A DNA stretch of 64,000 bases from Actibacterium sp. 188UL27-1 (GCF_016901225.1 NZ_JAFEUL010000004.1:186001-250000), one strand, 5' to 3'; positions 37,206 to 48,092 are shown, counted from the stretch's first letter. Numbers and translations are program-made. The notes: generated by a model not told the origin, from the letters alone.

Positions 37206-38021
37206 CTAGGGCGTTAACCCTTCTGAAAGGGGCCAGTAGAAATCAGGGGGAATCCCTGCTTCGGCCCGCTTTTCCTCGTTGAAAGGCGGCTTCAGTTGAC
37301 CGTGGAAGTAGTGCCGGACCAGTCGGTGGAACGCCTCCTTGGGGTCGGCATCTTCGCGCCCACACAAAAAGTGAAACCACTTGGAGCCATAGGCGACATG
37401 GCTCACCTCCTCGCCATAGATGGTCTCAAGTGCGGCAACAGCGCGGTCATCCTTGGCATTCTGAAAGATCTTGATCATGCTTGGGGTCACGTCCAACCCG
37501 CGGGCTTCCAAAACCATGGGCACGACGGCAAGGCGACCCATCAGATCATCCACAGTGTTTTCGGCTGCCCGCCACATCCCTGCATGGGCCGGCAGCGCGC
37601 CGTAATGGCTGCCCATCGCCTCCAGACAATCACTGACCAGGTTGAAATGCTTGCTCTCTTCATCTGCGGCCTTCACCCAATCGTCGTAGAATCCCGGCGG
37701 CATCGGGATATGGCCAAACCGTGCGATGACGTCCCAGTGCAAATCCACCGCGTTCAGCTCGATATGGGCAACGGCGTGCAGGATTGCGATGCGCCCCTCA
37801 ACCGTGCCAGGCTTGCGGCGGGGCACGTCACGCGGGCTCAGCAATTCAGGTTTTTCCGGCCGGGCAGGGCGCAGGGGCGGAGTGGCTGTGCCGGTTTCTG
37901 GCAGTTCACCATTGGAGCGAGCCGCAAACCAATCGGCGGCATGGGCGCGTGACAAAGCTGTCTTCGCGCGCCCATCGGCAGTGGTCAGAACCTCGGTTGC
38001 CAGTTCGGCCAGGGCGCGCAT
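37206..38021 (-). CDS. DUF455 ferritin-like protein
   Basis: 271 residues. DUF455 family with a ferritin-like four-helix core: HAVAHIELNAVDLHWDVIAR and KAADEESKHFNLVSDCLEAM supply Glu/His ligands expected for a di-metal site, followed by GLDVTPSMIKIF and IYGEEVSHVAYGSKWF. Reaction unknown. The frame is open from a TTG at 38081, but GAGG with a five-base gap before the ATG at 38021 gives MRALAELATEVLTTADGRAK, the usual family start. Directly downstream of bcp. Confidence 0.88.
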   Translation of the reverse strand: MRALAELATEVLTTADGRAKTALSRAHAADWFAARSNGELPETGTATPPLRPARPEKPELLSPRDVPRRKPGTVEGRIAILHAVAHIELNAVDLHWDVIARFGHIPMPPGFYDDWVKAADEESKHFNLVSDCLEAMGSHYGALPAHAGMWRAAENTVDDLMGRLAVVPMVLEARGLDVTPSMIKIFQNAKDDRAVAALETIYGEEVSHVAYGSKWFHFLCGREDADPKEAFHRLVRHYFHGQLKPPFNEEKRAEAGIPPDFYWPLSEGLTP

Positions 38022-38084
38022 GGGATCCTCGTCGTGGATGGGGCGTTCCCGCTCCATCCCATTGCGATCGCGCCATGGCAAGGG

Positions 38085-38546
38085 TCAGAGCGCTTTGACA
38101 GCCTCCAGCACCTTTTCCACATGGCCAGGTACCTTAACCTTGCGCCAGGCCTCGCGCACCGTGCCGGTGCCATCGATGATAAAGGTCGACCGCTCTATCC
38201 CCATATATGTCTTTCCATACATGCTCTTCTCGGCCCAGACGCCATATTGCTCGCACACGTCGTTGTCTTCATCCGACAGCAACGCGATCTTCAACGCATG
38301 CTTGTCCCGGAACTTGTCGTGTTTTTTCACGCTGTCTTTTGAGACACCCAGGATAACAGCGCCCGCCGCCTCGAACGCGTCCAGATGTTCGGTAAAGCCG
38401 ATAGCCTGCTTGGTGCAGCCCGACGTGTCATCCTTTGGATAGAAATAGAGGACAACCGCCTTTGGCTTCAGGTTGGAAAGTGTGACGCTGTCGCCGCCAT
38501 CGCGGGGCAAGGTGAAATCTGGTGCGGGTTGGCCCGTTTCGATCAT
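38085..38546 (-). CDS. bcp: Thiol peroxidase Bcp (peroxiredoxin Q)
   Basis: 153 residues. Reduces hydrogen peroxide and organic peroxides. Peroxidatic Cys44 in YPKDDTSGCTKQAIGF, with the supporting Thr/Arg context and the C-terminal STFIIDGTGTV. The resolving Cys found five residues later in E. coli Bcp is absent (Ile49), so it is either a 1-Cys enzyme or uses Cys97-98 region (NDVCEQYG). Upstream of the DUF455 gene and divergent from the AsmA-like gene. Confidence 0.93.
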   Translation of the reverse strand: MIETGQPAPDFTLPRDGGDSVTLSNLKPKAVVLYFYPKDDTSGCTKQAIGFTEHLDAFEAAGAVILGVSKDSVKKHDKFRDKHALKIALLSDEDNDVCEQYGVWAEKSMYGKTYMGIERSTFIIDGTGTVREAWRKVKVPGHVEKVLEAVKAL

Positions 38547-38642
38547 GGGGTCGTTATCCTATATCAACGTTATGCTATTCATTTTTAGTGCCGGGCGGGC
38601 AATGATAAAGGTCTGAGGACCCGATAAGAGCAGCACACAGAC

Positions 38643-41600
38643 GTGACCGAGCCATCAGACGCAGATCCAAAGGCGAAAAAGCAGCCTCGGCGGACCCGGT
38701 CTGCTGCCAAATACATGTGCATCTGGACCTTTGATGTCGTGGTGATTGTCGCGCTGTTATTCGGTCTTGCGGTCTTTGCCTTGCCGGAGCGGGAATTGGG
38801 CGCCCCCCGCTGGGTCACCGCCCGCGCGGAGGCCTGGCTATCGGGCAGCTTGCCCGGAGCGACGGTGGATGTCGCGCGCATCGGTTTGATCTTTGGCGAT
38901 CTGGGCACGCCGCGGGTTGTCTTTCACGATGTTGGTCTGACCAATGCCAGCGGGATCCGGGTGATGCGGGTGCCGGAATTGCAGGTGGGTCTGGCCAAGG
39001 GCAGCTTTCTGCGCAAGGTGCCGCAGCTTGAACGGTTGGAAGTGTCCGGTGCCACGATCGTTGCCCGCCGCGACCGGGACGGGCATATCGATCTGGGCTT
39101 TGACATGGGTGGCCCGGCAACCGCCAATCGCGATCTGCCCGATATAATCGAGACCATTGACGCAGCCCTACTGACCGATGGGTTGTCGAGCCTGGACCGG
39201 ATCGTGATCGATGATGCGATGCTGTTTTTCCGCGACGAACGCGCCGGGCGGACCTGGCGGGCGGATGATGGCCGTCTGACCATAGAAAACAGCGCCCAGA
39301 CGCTGGAGGTGCGCGCAAGCTTTGACATTGATGGTGGGCGCATCGAAAGCTCAATGGCCTCCGCTAAAGGTGACCGGGCCGCGCAGTTTTCGGCCCGCAT
39401 GGACAATGTGCGTATTCGCGATATCGCGGCACAATCCGACCTGCTGAGCTGGCTGCGCTCGGTCAGCGCCCCCCTTTCGTTTTCGGTTCGGGGCCGGGTG
39501 GACGAGGCTGGCGGGCTAGGGCAGATGGATGGTCAGATTACCGTAAACGGCGGACAGATCACGCGATCCGATGCAGATCCCGTGCCATTTGACGCCGCAC
39601 AAATTTATCTCAGCTACGCGCCAGAGACGGGGCGGATCGATATCGACGATCTGCAGGTTCGCGCGCCCCAGGCCACCGTTGTCGCTGCCGGCCACGCCTA
39701 TCTGGAGCGTGACAGCGATGATCGCGCCGTGGGCAGCATCGTGCAATTGCAGTTGTCCCAGGTGAATGCCGATCCCAGCGGTGTTTTCGAACAGGCCGCG
39801 GTTTTTCAAGAAGGAGCCCTTGACCTGCGCGCGCGTTTTGACCCGTCGCAGGTCGATCTGGGTCAGCTTTACCTGAAAACCGTTGATGCCAAGACCGGCG
39901 CGCCAACGCATATTCGCGCCACGGGCAAAGGGCATCTGACCTCCGATGGGTGGGATGTGGCACTCGACGCCACCGTGGACCGGGCCGATTACAGCACTGT
40001 TCTTGCCCTTTGGCCGCAGACCGAAGGGCCCCGAACGCGGCAATGGCTGATCGAACATCTAAGTGCTGGCACGATCTTTGACGCCACCGCCGCGTTTCGG
40101 TCCAGGCCCGGGCAAAAGCTGGAAAGCTCTGTCGTTTATGAATTTGCCGATGCCACTTTGCGCCCCATCGACACATTGCCGCCCATCACCGGCGCAAGTG
40201 GTTATGCGTCAATTCGCGATCACGCTTACACGATGACGCTGGATCAGGGGGGCACTTTACCCGATCAGGGGGGGCAGATTGACCTGGCGGGCTCTGTCTT
40301 TCGGATCCGCGATATGCGCGAACAACCGACCCCCGGCAGTCTCACCTTGCAAACCGATGCAACGATCACAGCCACGCTGTCTTTGCTGGATCTGCCGCCG
40401 TTCAACGTCATGTCCCGCGCGTCGCTTCCGGTCGATCTGGCCCAGGGGCGCGCGGTTGCAACGTCCCAAATCGATCTGCCCCTGCGCAAGGTCACCATCG
40501 ATGACGTGCAGTTTGCCGTAACCGGCACCTTGTCTGACGTTCAATCGGATATCATCGTGCCGAACCGGATCCTCGCGGCCCAGACGCTCGATCTGCAGGC
40601 CTCCAACCAAGAGGTCTCGATCGGTGGGGCAGGGGCGCTGGATACGGTTCCGCTTCGGGCGACATGGGTCAAGGCACTGGGGGAGGAGGCCGCAGATCAA
40701 GGCTCCCGCGTCGAAGGCACGGTTGAGTTGAGCCCAACCTTTGTCGACCGGTTCAATATCGGCTTGCCTGACGGCATGATCAGCGGCGCCGGGCAGGGGC
40801 AATTCGCCGTCAACCTGCCACAGACCGGCCCGCCGCGTTTTGAACTCACCAGTGACCTCAACCGCGTGGGGTTGCGCATTGCCGAACTGGGCTGGCGCAA
40901 GGATGCGGCGCAAAAGGGCAGCCTGGCAGTGGCCGGTCAACTGGGCGATACGCCCCGGATCGATACACTGTCCCTGAAAGCGGGAGGTTTGACGGCGGAA
41001 GGCCGGGTTTCTGTCACACCTGGCGGCAATCTGGAGGCCGCAACCTTCAGCCGGTTCGCCCTGGATGGATGGATCGATGCGCCCGTGACCTTGCGGGGAC
41101 GCGGCGGCGACAGTTCACCTGCCGTGGCCATCCGTGGCGGCTGGGTGGATCTGCGCCGGGCCAATATCGGCGGGGGATCGGGCGGCAGCCGGGCCGGGGG
41201 CCCGATGACTGTGGCGCTCGATAGTCTGATCATCTCCGAAAATATCAGCCTGGGTGATTTTCGCGCGACCCTGAACCGGCGCGGCGGTCTGAACGGGGAA
41301 TTCGAGGGCAAGGTGAATGGGACGGCTCCCGTCACGGGTCAGGTGGCACCGGGACAAGGCGGAGGTACGGCCGTGCGCATGACATCCGGCAATGCGGGCG
41401 CGGTCTTTAGCGCGGCGGGCCTGTTTCGAAAGGCGCGCGGCGGTGACATGACCCTTGTGCTTAACCCCACCGGCAAGGCCGGCAGCTATAACGGTCAACT
41501 CAAGGTAAAAAACACCAAAGTACAAAGCGCGCCGGGCCTGGCGGCGATCCTCAACACGATCTCGGTAGTTGGTCTGTTGGAACAGTTGAACGGGCCCGGA

Positions 41601-41939
41601 CTGTTGTTCAACGACATCGACGCTGTCTTTCGATTGACGCCCAACGCCGTTCAGATTACCCGCGCGTCCGGGGTCGGGCCATCGGTCGGGATCTCTTTGG
41701 CGGGCGTGTTTGATATCGAGGGCAACCGGATGGATGTGCAAGGCGTGCTGTCGCCGATCTATGTGCTCAACGGCATTGGTCAGATCTTCTCCCGCCGGGG
41801 GGAGGGGTTGTTCGGCTTTAACTACCGAATGCGCGGCGCCATGGATCGCCCTCGCGTGACGGTCAATCCGCTCTCCGTTCTGACGCCCGGCATGTTTCGG
41901 GAGATCTTTCGCCGTCCACCGCCATCGCTTGGCCAATGA
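38643..41939 (+). CDS. Giant AsmA/YhdP-like membrane protein (DUF3971)
   Basis: 1098 residues. One N-terminal membrane helix (about 27-48, [20 protein letters not shown]), then a very long repetitive beta-rich periplasmic region and a C-terminal AsmA-like section (about 930-1070, [60 protein letters not shown]). Proteins of this TamB/YhdP class form bridges that carry phospholipids between inner and outer membranes. Start codon GTG at 38643. Its stop overlaps the queA start (ATGA). The protein complements the LPS export genes at the other end of the window. Confidence 0.88.
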   Translation: MTEPSDADPKAKKQPRRTRSAAKYMCIWTFDVVVIVALLFGLAVFALPERELGAPRWVTARAEAWLSGSLPGATVDVARIGLIFGDLGTPRVVFHDVGLTNASGIRVMRVPELQVGLAKGSFLRKVPQLERLEVSGATIVARRDRDGHIDLGFDMGGPATANRDLPDIIETIDAALLTDGLSSLDRIVIDDAMLFFRDERAGRTWRADDGRLTIENSAQTLEVRASFDIDGGRIESSMASAKGDRAAQFSARMDNVRIRDIAAQSDLLSWLRSVSAPLSFSVRGRVDEAGGLGQMDGQITVNGGQITRSDADPVPFDAAQIYLSYAPETGRIDIDDLQVRAPQATVVAAGHAYLERDSDDRAVGSIVQLQLSQVNADPSGVFEQAAVFQEGALDLRARFDPSQVDLGQLYLKTVDAKTGAPTHIRATGKGHLTSDGWDVALDATVDRADYSTVLALWPQTEGPRTRQWLIEHLSAGTIFDATAAFRSRPGQKLESSVVYEFADATLRPIDTLPPITGASGYASIRDHAYTMTLDQGGTLPDQGGQIDLAGSVFRIRDMREQPTPGSLTLQTDATITATLSLLDLPPFNVMSRASLPVDLAQGRAVATSQIDLPLRKVTIDDVQFAVTGTLSDVQSDIIVPNRILAAQTLDLQASNQEVSIGGAGALDTVPLRATWVKALGEEAADQGSRVEGTVELSPTFVDRFNIGLPDGMISGAGQGQFAVNLPQTGPPRFELTSDLNRVGLRIAELGWRKDAAQKGSLAVAGQLGDTPRIDTLSLKAGGLTAEGRVSVTPGGNLEAATFSRFALDGWIDAPVTLRGRGGDSSPAVAIRGGWVDLRRANIGGGSGGSRAGGPMTVALDSLIISENISLGDFRATLNRRGGLNGEFEGKVNGTAPVTGQVAPGQGGGTAVRMTSGNAGAVFSAAGLFRKARGGDMTLVLNPTGKAGSYNGQLKVKNTKVQSAPGLAAILNTISVVGLLEQLNGPGLLFNDIDAVFRLTPNAVQITRASGVGPSVGISLAGVFDIEGNRMDVQGVLSPIYVLNGIGQIFSRRGEGLFGFNYRMRGAMDRPRVTVNPLSVLTPGMFREIFRRPPPSLGQ

Positions 41940-43030
41940 GGCTGTCGGATTTCGACTTTGACCTGCCGGAGGGCCTAATCGCCACCCGGCCCGCCCGGCC
42001 CCGTACCGCGGCACGGCTGCTGATCTGCCAGGGCGACAGATTGGATGAGGCGCGCGTGGCCGATCTGGGGCGCTATTTGCGGGCAGGCGACAGATTGGTC
42101 CTGAACAATACAAAGGTCATTCCGGCGCGGCTGACCGGGCAACGTTTTCGCGACGGGGCCGAGGGACGCACCGCCGCCCGGATCGAAGTGACCTTGCTGG
42201 GCCCGCGCGCCGACGGCACCTGGGCCGCGCTGGCCAAACCCCTGAAGAAAGTGCGAGACGGAGAGGAGATCGCGTTCGGAGTGGGGTTCTCTGCCCGCGC
42301 CACCGGCCGGGCAGACGGGCAGATCCACCTGGCTTTTTCCGTCGAAGGTGCCGCTTTCGATGCGGCGCTGGAGGCTGCGGGTCAGATGCCGCTGCCCCCT
42401 TACATTGCGGCCAAGCGTGCCGCCGATGCCCGCGACAGGGATGATTATCAGACCGTCTTTGCCCGCAGCCCTGGCGCGGTGGCGGCCCCCACGGCGAGCT
42501 TGCATTTCGATGACGGCTTGCTGGCGGATCTGCGCGGTATGGGCGTGGACATGACAGAGGTCACGCTCCATGTCGGGGCGGGCACGTTCCTTCCCGTCAA
42601 GGTCGATGATGTCAGCGATCACCAGATGCACGCGGAATGGGGGCAGATCACCGAAGAGGCCGCGGCACAGATCAACGCTACCAAAGCCGCTGGTGGGCGG
42701 ATCATTCCGGTTGGCACCACGGCGCTTCGCCTGCTCGAAAGTGCCGCCACGGGACCGGGCCAGATTGGGCCGTTCCACGGCGAAACAGACATCTTCATCA
42801 CGCCCGGCCATACATTTCGCATCACCGATGGACTGATGACCAATTTCCATCTGCCAAAATCCACGCTCATGATGCTGGTCAGTGCCCTGATGGGAATCCA
42901 GACCATGCGCCAAGTCTATGACCACGCAATCAAAAACGGATTTCGGTTCTTTTCCTACGGCGATGCTTCGCTGCTTTTCCCGCCAGAGACGGAATTCGAC
43001 ATCGGCGAGGCGTTTTCGCGAGATCCTTGA
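41936..43030 (+). CDS. queA: S-adenosylmethionine:tRNA ribosyltransferase-isomerase QueA
   Basis: 364 residues. Transfers the ribosyl part of SAM to preQ1 in tRNA, giving epoxyqueuosine. Starts [20 protein letters not shown], then [35 protein letters not shown], a [20 protein letters not shown] stretch and [16 protein letters not shown], all family signatures. ATG overlaps the preceding stop. No tgt or queC-F genes are near. Confidence 0.96.
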   Translation: MRLSDFDFDLPEGLIATRPARPRTAARLLICQGDRLDEARVADLGRYLRAGDRLVLNNTKVIPARLTGQRFRDGAEGRTAARIEVTLLGPRADGTWAALAKPLKKVRDGEEIAFGVGFSARATGRADGQIHLAFSVEGAAFDAALEAAGQMPLPPYIAAKRAADARDRDDYQTVFARSPGAVAAPTASLHFDDGLLADLRGMGVDMTEVTLHVGAGTFLPVKVDDVSDHQMHAEWGQITEEAAAQINATKAAGGRIIPVGTTALRLLESAATGPGQIGPFHGETDIFITPGHTFRITDGLMTNFHLPKSTLMMLVSALMGIQTMRQVYDHAIKNGFRFFSYGDASLLFPPETEFDIGEAFSRDP

Positions 43031-43078
43031 CCGGTAAGCTGCGCTAAAGCGCAGGAAACAGTACCGCGCGAGCAAGCC

Positions 43079-44353
43079 ATGATCCAAGTTTTCTTCCGCA
43101 CGTGGCCCCTGTTGTTGGGGATGCTTCTTTTGATGGTTGGCAATGGCGTGCAGGGCACGCTTCTGGGGATCCGTGGCGGGATCGAGGGGTTCTCCACCTT
43201 CCAGATGTCGATCATCATGTCGGCCTATTTTCTGGGCTTCCTTGGCGGTTCCCGTCTCACCCCCGAGATGATCCGCCGCGTCGGCCATGTTCGGGTCTTT
43301 GCGGCGTTGGGGTCGTTGATCTCGGCCATCCTGATCCTCTACCCGGCGCTGACCGACCCCATCAGCTGGACCCTCGGCCGGATCATCATCGGTTTTTGCT
43401 TTTCGGGCGTCTACGTGACGGCAGAAAGCTGGCTCAACAACTCGGTCGATAACTCTATCCGCGGCAAGGCGCTGTCGCTTTACATGATCGTTCAGATGGC
43501 GGGTATCGTGGCCGCCCAAGGCCTGGTGGGCATCGGTGATCCATCGGGTTTTATCCTTTTCATTATTCCGTCCGTGCTGGTTTCGATCGCCTTTGCCCCG
43601 ATCCTGCTCAGCATCAGCCCCACGCCTGCTTTTGACACCACGAAACCGATGACCTTCCGGGAACTTTGGACATTCTCCCCCTTGGGCTGTGTCGGCATGG
43701 CCCTGTTGGGTGGCGTCTATTCGGCGCTTTTCGGAATGGCCTCGGTCTATGGGTCTGAGGCGGGTCTGAGCGTGCCTCAGATCTCCATCTTCATCGCAGC
43801 GATCTATACGGGTGGGTTGCTGCTGCAATATCCGATCGGCTGGGTGTCTGACCGGGTCGATCGGCGCCTGCTGATCCTGTTCGTCTCTGCCGTCAGCACC
43901 GTCGCGGCGTTTGGCGCCATGGTGCTGAGCAGCAATTTCACGACCCTGTTGATCATGGCCTTTGTGATCGGTGGCATGACCAACCCGCTTTATGCCCTGT
44001 TGATCGCCTATACCAACGACTACCTGGAATACGAGGATATGGCGGCAGCGTCCGGTGGGCTGATCTTTATCAACGGGCTGGGCGCCATTGCGGGGCCGAT
44101 CATCACCGGGTGGATCATGGGGCTGATCGGGCCCCAGGGGTTTTTCCTTTTCCTGACGCTGCTGATGTCGGCGATGGTGCTTTATGCAGGCTACCGGATG
44201 ACACAGCGTGCCGCGCCCTCTGTCAGCGATACCGGCAGTTACGCGCCGATCCTGGCAAGCGCCACGCCGGTCGCTCTAGAGGTCGCGCAGGAAGTCTTTA
44301 TCGAAGCAGCACAGGAAGACGAAGAGGGGAACCAACCCGAAACCGGGACGTAA
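43079..44353 (+). CDS. MFS transporter, YcaD-like
   Basis: 424 residues, 12 predicted helices. GNGVQGTLLGIRGGIEGFST at the start, AYFLGFLGGSRLTPEMIRRVG (loop 2-3) and RIIIGFCFSGVYVTAESWLN match the YcaD-like group of the major facilitator superfamily. The last ~50 residues are soluble and acidic (FIEAAQEDEEGNQPETGT). Substrate unknown. Follows queA after 48 bases and precedes the DUF924 gene by 18, so the three may be one transcript. Confidence 0.87.
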   Translation: MIQVFFRTWPLLLGMLLLMVGNGVQGTLLGIRGGIEGFSTFQMSIIMSAYFLGFLGGSRLTPEMIRRVGHVRVFAALGSLISAILILYPALTDPISWTLGRIIIGFCFSGVYVTAESWLNNSVDNSIRGKALSLYMIVQMAGIVAAQGLVGIGDPSGFILFIIPSVLVSIAFAPILLSISPTPAFDTTKPMTFRELWTFSPLGCVGMALLGGVYSALFGMASVYGSEAGLSVPQISIFIAAIYTGGLLLQYPIGWVSDRVDRRLLILFVSAVSTVAAFGAMVLSSNFTTLLIMAFVIGGMTNPLYALLIAYTNDYLEYEDMAAASGGLIFINGLGAIAGPIITGWIMGLIGPQGFFLFLTLLMSAMVLYAGYRMTQRAAPSVSDTGSYAPILASATPVALEVAQEVFIEAAQEDEEGNQPETGT

Positions 44354-44371
44354 CCCCAAGGAGGAGGCGTT

Positions 44372-44962
44372 ATGGTGAACCCGACAGAGATCCTGCATTT
44401 TTGGCTGCAAGAGCTTGAACCCAAGGACTGGTATCAAGCGACCGACGCGCTGGACCGGACTTGCGCAGACAGATTCGGGGCCAGCCTGACAGCCCTTAAT
44501 GCCGGGCAGCTTGAACATTGGCGCACCCGGCCCGACGGCGCGTTGGCCTATATTTTGCTGGCCGATCAACTCTCCAGGAACATCCACCGCAATCAGGCCG
44601 CGGCCTTTGCCACCGATGCCCGCGCCCGCATCGCCGTGGGCCAGGCCATCCGGCGAGGATGGGATCTCAGTTTCCCGGAACCTGAACGGCAATTCTTCTA
44701 TCTGCCGCTTGAACATTCCGAAAGCCTGCAGCACCAATCCCGCGCCGTGCGGCTGATCCAGACCCGGATGCCAGAAGACGGGGCCCAGACCCTGCTCCAT
44801 GCCCGAGCCCACCGGGATGTCATCCGCCGGTTCGGCCGGTTCCCTGGTCGCAATGTCGCATTGGGCCGCAACAGCTCCCCCGCAGAGATCGAATTCATCG
44901 AAAATCACGGATATGCTACAGTGTTGAAAGAACTCGCACCAAAACAGGGACTGGCGGCCTAG
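44372..44962 (+). CDS. DUF924-family protein
   Basis: 196 residues. DUF924 all-helical protein: ILHFWLQELEPKDWYQATDA at the start, LILLADQLSRN-type stretch (AYILLADQLSRNIHRNQAAA), FFYLPLEHSESL and HRDVIRRFGRFPGRN. Structurally TPR-like; function unknown. GGAGGAGG lies before the ATG. Last gene of the queA group. Confidence 0.87.
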   Translation: MVNPTEILHFWLQELEPKDWYQATDALDRTCADRFGASLTALNAGQLEHWRTRPDGALAYILLADQLSRNIHRNQAAAFATDARARIAVGQAIRRGWDLSFPEPERQFFYLPLEHSESLQHQSRAVRLIQTRMPEDGAQTLLHARAHRDVIRRFGRFPGRNVALGRNSSPAEIEFIENHGYATVLKELAPKQGLAA

Positions 44963-45057
44963 GCCAATCCTTGCGTCACGATCACGCGCAATTCCGCTCT
45001 TTCGGTCCTGCCCACAGATAGTTTAACATCAAACCAATTCTGGTGCAGGAGGCTGGC

Positions 45058-46455
45058 ATGGCTACGCAATCATTCGATATGATCGTCATCGGGGCAGGGC
45101 CGGGCGGCTATGTGGCCGCCATCCGCGGTGCACAACTGGGCCTCAATGTCGCTGTGGTCGAACGGGAGCATATGGGCGGCATCTGCCTCAACTGGGGCTG
45201 CATCCCGACCAAGGCCATGTTGCGCTCATCAGAGGTGTTCCATCTCATGCACCGCGCCAAGGAATTTGGACTCAAGGCCGAGGGGATCGGCTATGACCTT
45301 GATGCCGTCGTCGCTCGCTCCCGCTCAGTCGCCAAACAGTTGAACGGTGGCGTGGGCCATCTGCTCAAGAAAAACAAGGTGACCGCCATCATGGGGGAGG
45401 CGACACTGCCCGCCAAGGGCAAGGTCAGCGTCAAGACCGATAAGGGCACCCAGGAACTGACCGCCCCCAACATCATCGTCGCCACCGGGGCTCGGGCCCG
45501 CGAATTGCCGGGGCTGGAGGCCGACGGGGAGCAGGTCTGGACTTACAAGGCAGCCCTGACACCGAAACACATGCCCAAGAAGCTGCTGGTCATCGGCTCG
45601 GGCGCCATCGGGATCGAATTTGCCAGTTTCTACAACACGCTGGGTGCCGACACGACTGTGGTGGAGGTCATGGACCGGATCCTGCCCGTCGAAGATGCAG
45701 AGATCAGCGCCTTCGCCAAGAAGAGCTTCATCAAGCAAGGCATGAAGATCATGGAGAAATCCATGGTCAAGAAACTCGACCGCGCCAAGGGCAAGGTCAC
45801 CGCCCATATCGAGACCGGCGGTAAGGTTGAGAAGATGGAGTTTGACACTGTCATCTCTGCCGTCGGCATCGTGGCCAACACAGAAAACCTCGGGCTGGAA
45901 AAGCTGGGCGCCAGGATCGACCGTTCCTTTGTGGTGACGGATGAATATTGCCGCACCGGGATCGAAGGGCTCTATGTCATCGGCGACGCCACAAACGGCC
46001 CTTGGCTCGCTCACAAGGCCAGCCATGAAGGCGTCATGGTGGCCGAACTGATCGCAGGCAAAAACAACGTCCATCCGGTCAAGCCAGAAGCCATCGCGGG
46101 TTGCACCTACTGCCACCCGCAGGTCGCCAGTGTGGGCCTGACCGAAGCCAAAGCGAAAGAGCAGGGTCGTCAGATCAAGGTCGGTCGCTTCCCCTTCATG
46201 GGCAATGGCAAGGCAATCGCCCTGGGCGAACCCGACGGCATGATAAAAACCGTCTTCGACGCCAAAACAGGCGAACTGCTGGGCGCTCATATGATCGGCG
46301 CCGAAGTGACCGAGTTGATCCAAGGCTACGTCGTGGGCCAAAAGCTGGAAACGACTGAAGAGGATCTGATGGAAACCGTCTTTCCGCATCCTACGCTCAG
46401 CGAAATGATGCACGAAAGTGTCCTGGACGCCTATGACCGCGTCATCCACATTTAG
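45058..46455 (+). CDS. lpdA: Dihydrolipoamide dehydrogenase (E3)
   Basis: 465 residues. FAD-dependent E3 of 2-oxoacid dehydrogenase complexes. FAD site VIGAGPGGYVAAI, redox-active disulfide GGICLNWGCIPTKAM, NAD site VIGSGAIGIEFASF, FAD-binding GLYVIGDATNGPWLAHKASH, and the C-terminal His-Glu pair in FPHPTLSEMMHESV. The frame opens at a GTG at 45043, but AGGAGG seven bases before the ATG at 45058 sets the start. It stands apart from any pyruvate or oxoglutarate dehydrogenase genes in this window. Confidence 0.96.
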   Translation: MATQSFDMIVIGAGPGGYVAAIRGAQLGLNVAVVEREHMGGICLNWGCIPTKAMLRSSEVFHLMHRAKEFGLKAEGIGYDLDAVVARSRSVAKQLNGGVGHLLKKNKVTAIMGEATLPAKGKVSVKTDKGTQELTAPNIIVATGARARELPGLEADGEQVWTYKAALTPKHMPKKLLVIGSGAIGIEFASFYNTLGADTTVVEVMDRILPVEDAEISAFAKKSFIKQGMKIMEKSMVKKLDRAKGKVTAHIETGGKVEKMEFDTVISAVGIVANTENLGLEKLGARIDRSFVVTDEYCRTGIEGLYVIGDATNGPWLAHKASHEGVMVAELIAGKNNVHPVKPEAIAGCTYCHPQVASVGLTEAKAKEQGRQIKVGRFPFMGNGKAIALGEPDGMIKTVFDAKTGELLGAHMIGAEVTELIQGYVVGQKLETTEEDLMETVFPHPTLSEMMHESVLDAYDRVIHI

Positions 46456-46559
46456 CATGCTAAGTGCGGGTCCGGTTTTACCAACGCTATAGTTGGGCTG
46501 AAGGGAATTGCTTTGGTTCGGCTGGTGAGGGGATGGAAATCCTCTCTACGATCAGAAAC

Positions 46560-46958
46560 TCAATTCTGCCTATACCGCCTTGGTATGCGCTTAAACAACA
46601 CAAGCGAAAGGAAGCCCCAAAAACCGATCGGTTTTATGTTATTTGCCTCAGCCGCGGCGGCAAAGTCTTCTTCCGTCAACTCGATCCGTTCGATCTTGGC
46701 AAATGGGGTATCTGCCACAGCCTGATATACAGCCTTTTCCGCGTGGTCGAAATCGTTGACGGTAAATCCAAAGTTAACCTCACCAGATCCGATTTCGGCG
46801 CCCGCCCATTCACCCAAATTGGCTGCCTTCAAAGCGTGTTCAATATGAGCCATGGCCGAATTGCGAAAGTCCAATGCTCCCGGACTCCAAGCGCTCCGGT
46901 CAGTAAAATCGGGGATCTCGGCAATCTTGTAGTATATCTCGATGGATTTGTCGGTCAT
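46560..46958 (-). CDS. Small protein of unknown function
   Basis: 132 residues, not recognised. The sequence is protein-like and not an antisense artefact: balanced composition, alternating amphipathic stretches (NSAMAHIEHALKAANLGEWA, EVNFGFTVNDFDHAEKAVYQ), and a hydrophobic patch near the C-terminus (IGFWGFLSLVLFKRIP) that could touch a membrane. The opposite strand also has an open frame (46464-46994), but its translation is less convincing. No clear ribosome binding site before the ATG at 46958. Convergent with lpdA. Confidence 0.6.
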   Translation of the reverse strand: MTDKSIEIYYKIAEIPDFTDRSAWSPGALDFRNSAMAHIEHALKAANLGEWAGAEIGSGEVNFGFTVNDFDHAEKAVYQAVADTPFAKIERIELTEEDFAAAAEANNIKPIGFWGFLSLVLFKRIPRRYRQN

Positions 46959-47205
46959 GGCCCGCTCGTATTGGTGAAAAATAGCTTTCGATAAGCGTGA
47001 CGGTTTCGGAAGTCATTTTTGTGTCTACCGTAGAGCATTTCGCGGAAGCCCGGCCGCTATGTTCGGCGTCGCCGCCTGCCCAAGACCACGAGGTGATCCC
47101 ACCCCTGGGGTTAACGGAATGTGGATCCTGCGCACAAATCGTATGCATGGTTTGTGCATCGGATGTGTATGATATGTGCGCCGCTGTTTTGGGCAGCGAT
47201 GGGCG

Positions 47206-47279
47206 TGGAGCGGGTAGCGGGAATCGAACCCGCGCGTTCAGCTTGGGAAGCTGACAGGCTACCATTACATCATACCCGC
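47206..47279 (-). tRNA. tRNA-Gly (CCC)
   Basis: 74 bases including CCA. Acceptor GCGGGTA/TACCCGC, small D loop with TAATGGTA, anticodon stem TCAGC/GCTGA around the loop TTCCCAA, giving anticodon CCC, T arm CGCGGGTTCGATTCCCG. Lies between two small unknown genes. The 247 bases to its left (46959-47205) contain no gene that I can support. Confidence 0.95.
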
Positions 47280-47373
47280 GCGGACGTGGTGGTAGTGGTT
47301 TGATCGGAGGAAGACAAGCCCGGCCTGATCCGCAGGCATTGGCGCGAATGGTGTTCAAGCGCGTTGGGCGACC

Positions 47374-47994
47374 CTAATCGTCGTCAGATCCTTCGATCAG
47401 GGCATCAATCATCGACAGATGATCGCCGCGCAAGGCACGCGCTTCGGCTTTGGCTTTTTCGGCACGTTTTTCGGCTTCCTCCGCTTCGGCAGCGAGGCGT
47501 CGCGCCTGCATCAGGGCGCGAACGGGATCCTTTGACTGTGCGTCAGGATCAAATGCGGTTTCCTCTTCTGCAGCCGGTTCAGTGTCATTCGGTTTCGCGT
47601 CAGACGGGGCATCCATGGCCTGCTCGGGATCAGGCTCCGGCATCGGTGCGATATCCGCCTCGTCATCCTCTTCGACCTCAGCGGCGGCGGCGAGCAGAAT
47701 GGCAGTTTCGTCAATGGGCTGGGGGGCCATGGGTTGCGGTGGCAGCGGTGTCGGATGAAAGGATCTGGCCGGGGCAGGGCGCAGGCCGTGCTTGGCCATA
47801 TGTTCTGCCACGAGGGCCTGACCCCGGGCCGCTGCGCGGTGAAGCCGGACCATGGTCTGATAGGCTTCCTGCAAGGTTGGGGACATGTCGCCGATGCTTT
47901 TGGAGACGTCATCTACGATGGTGTCGTCACTGTCCCGCTCAGCCGCAATCGCATTGATGGCCAGATCATTGGCCAGGTTTTCAAGAACGCTCAT
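47374..47994 (-). CDS. Acidic, partly disordered protein of unknown function
   Basis: 206 residues. A helical N-terminal part (about 1-70: SVLENLANDLAINAIAAERD, SPTLQEAYQTMVRLHRAAAR), a proline-rich link (about 74-95), a strongly acidic low-complexity middle (about 100-155, many Glu, Asp, Pro) and a charged coiled-coil C-terminus (AAEAEEAEKRAEKAKAEARA). Nothing indicates a catalytic role; an adaptor or structural role is a guess. ATG at 47994; same strand as tRNA-Gly. Confidence 0.65.
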   Translation of the reverse strand: MSVLENLANDLAINAIAAERDSDDTIVDDVSKSIGDMSPTLQEAYQTMVRLHRAAARGQALVAEHMAKHGLRPAPARSFHPTPLPPQPMAPQPIDETAILLAAAAEVEEDDEADIAPMPEPDPEQAMDAPSDAKPNDTEPAAEEETAFDPDAQSKDPVRALMQARRLAAEAEEAEKRAEKAKAEARALRGDHLSMIDALIEGSDDD

Positions 47995-48092
47995 ATGGTT
48001 ATCCCGTCACCAGAACCCACCCAAACGGATGGCCCGAAGCCGTGTTTTAGTGGTCAAACAGCCCGCAGGGGGCTTGTTCAACACCAATGTGG

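Noticed and set aside
41975-43828. 617-codon open frame on the minus strand across queA and the MFS gene
   Set aside because: Translation is full of His, Arg, Gln and Gly with no domain; it mirrors the codon bias of the two clear plus-strand genes.
45325-46458. 377-codon minus-strand frame opposite lpdA
   Set aside because: Antisense of a clear dihydrolipoamide dehydrogenase; no family resemblance.
46464-46994. 176-codon plus-strand frame after lpdA
   Set aside because: The opposite frame at 46560-46958 has a more natural composition and helix pattern; the plus frame shows no motif or start signal.
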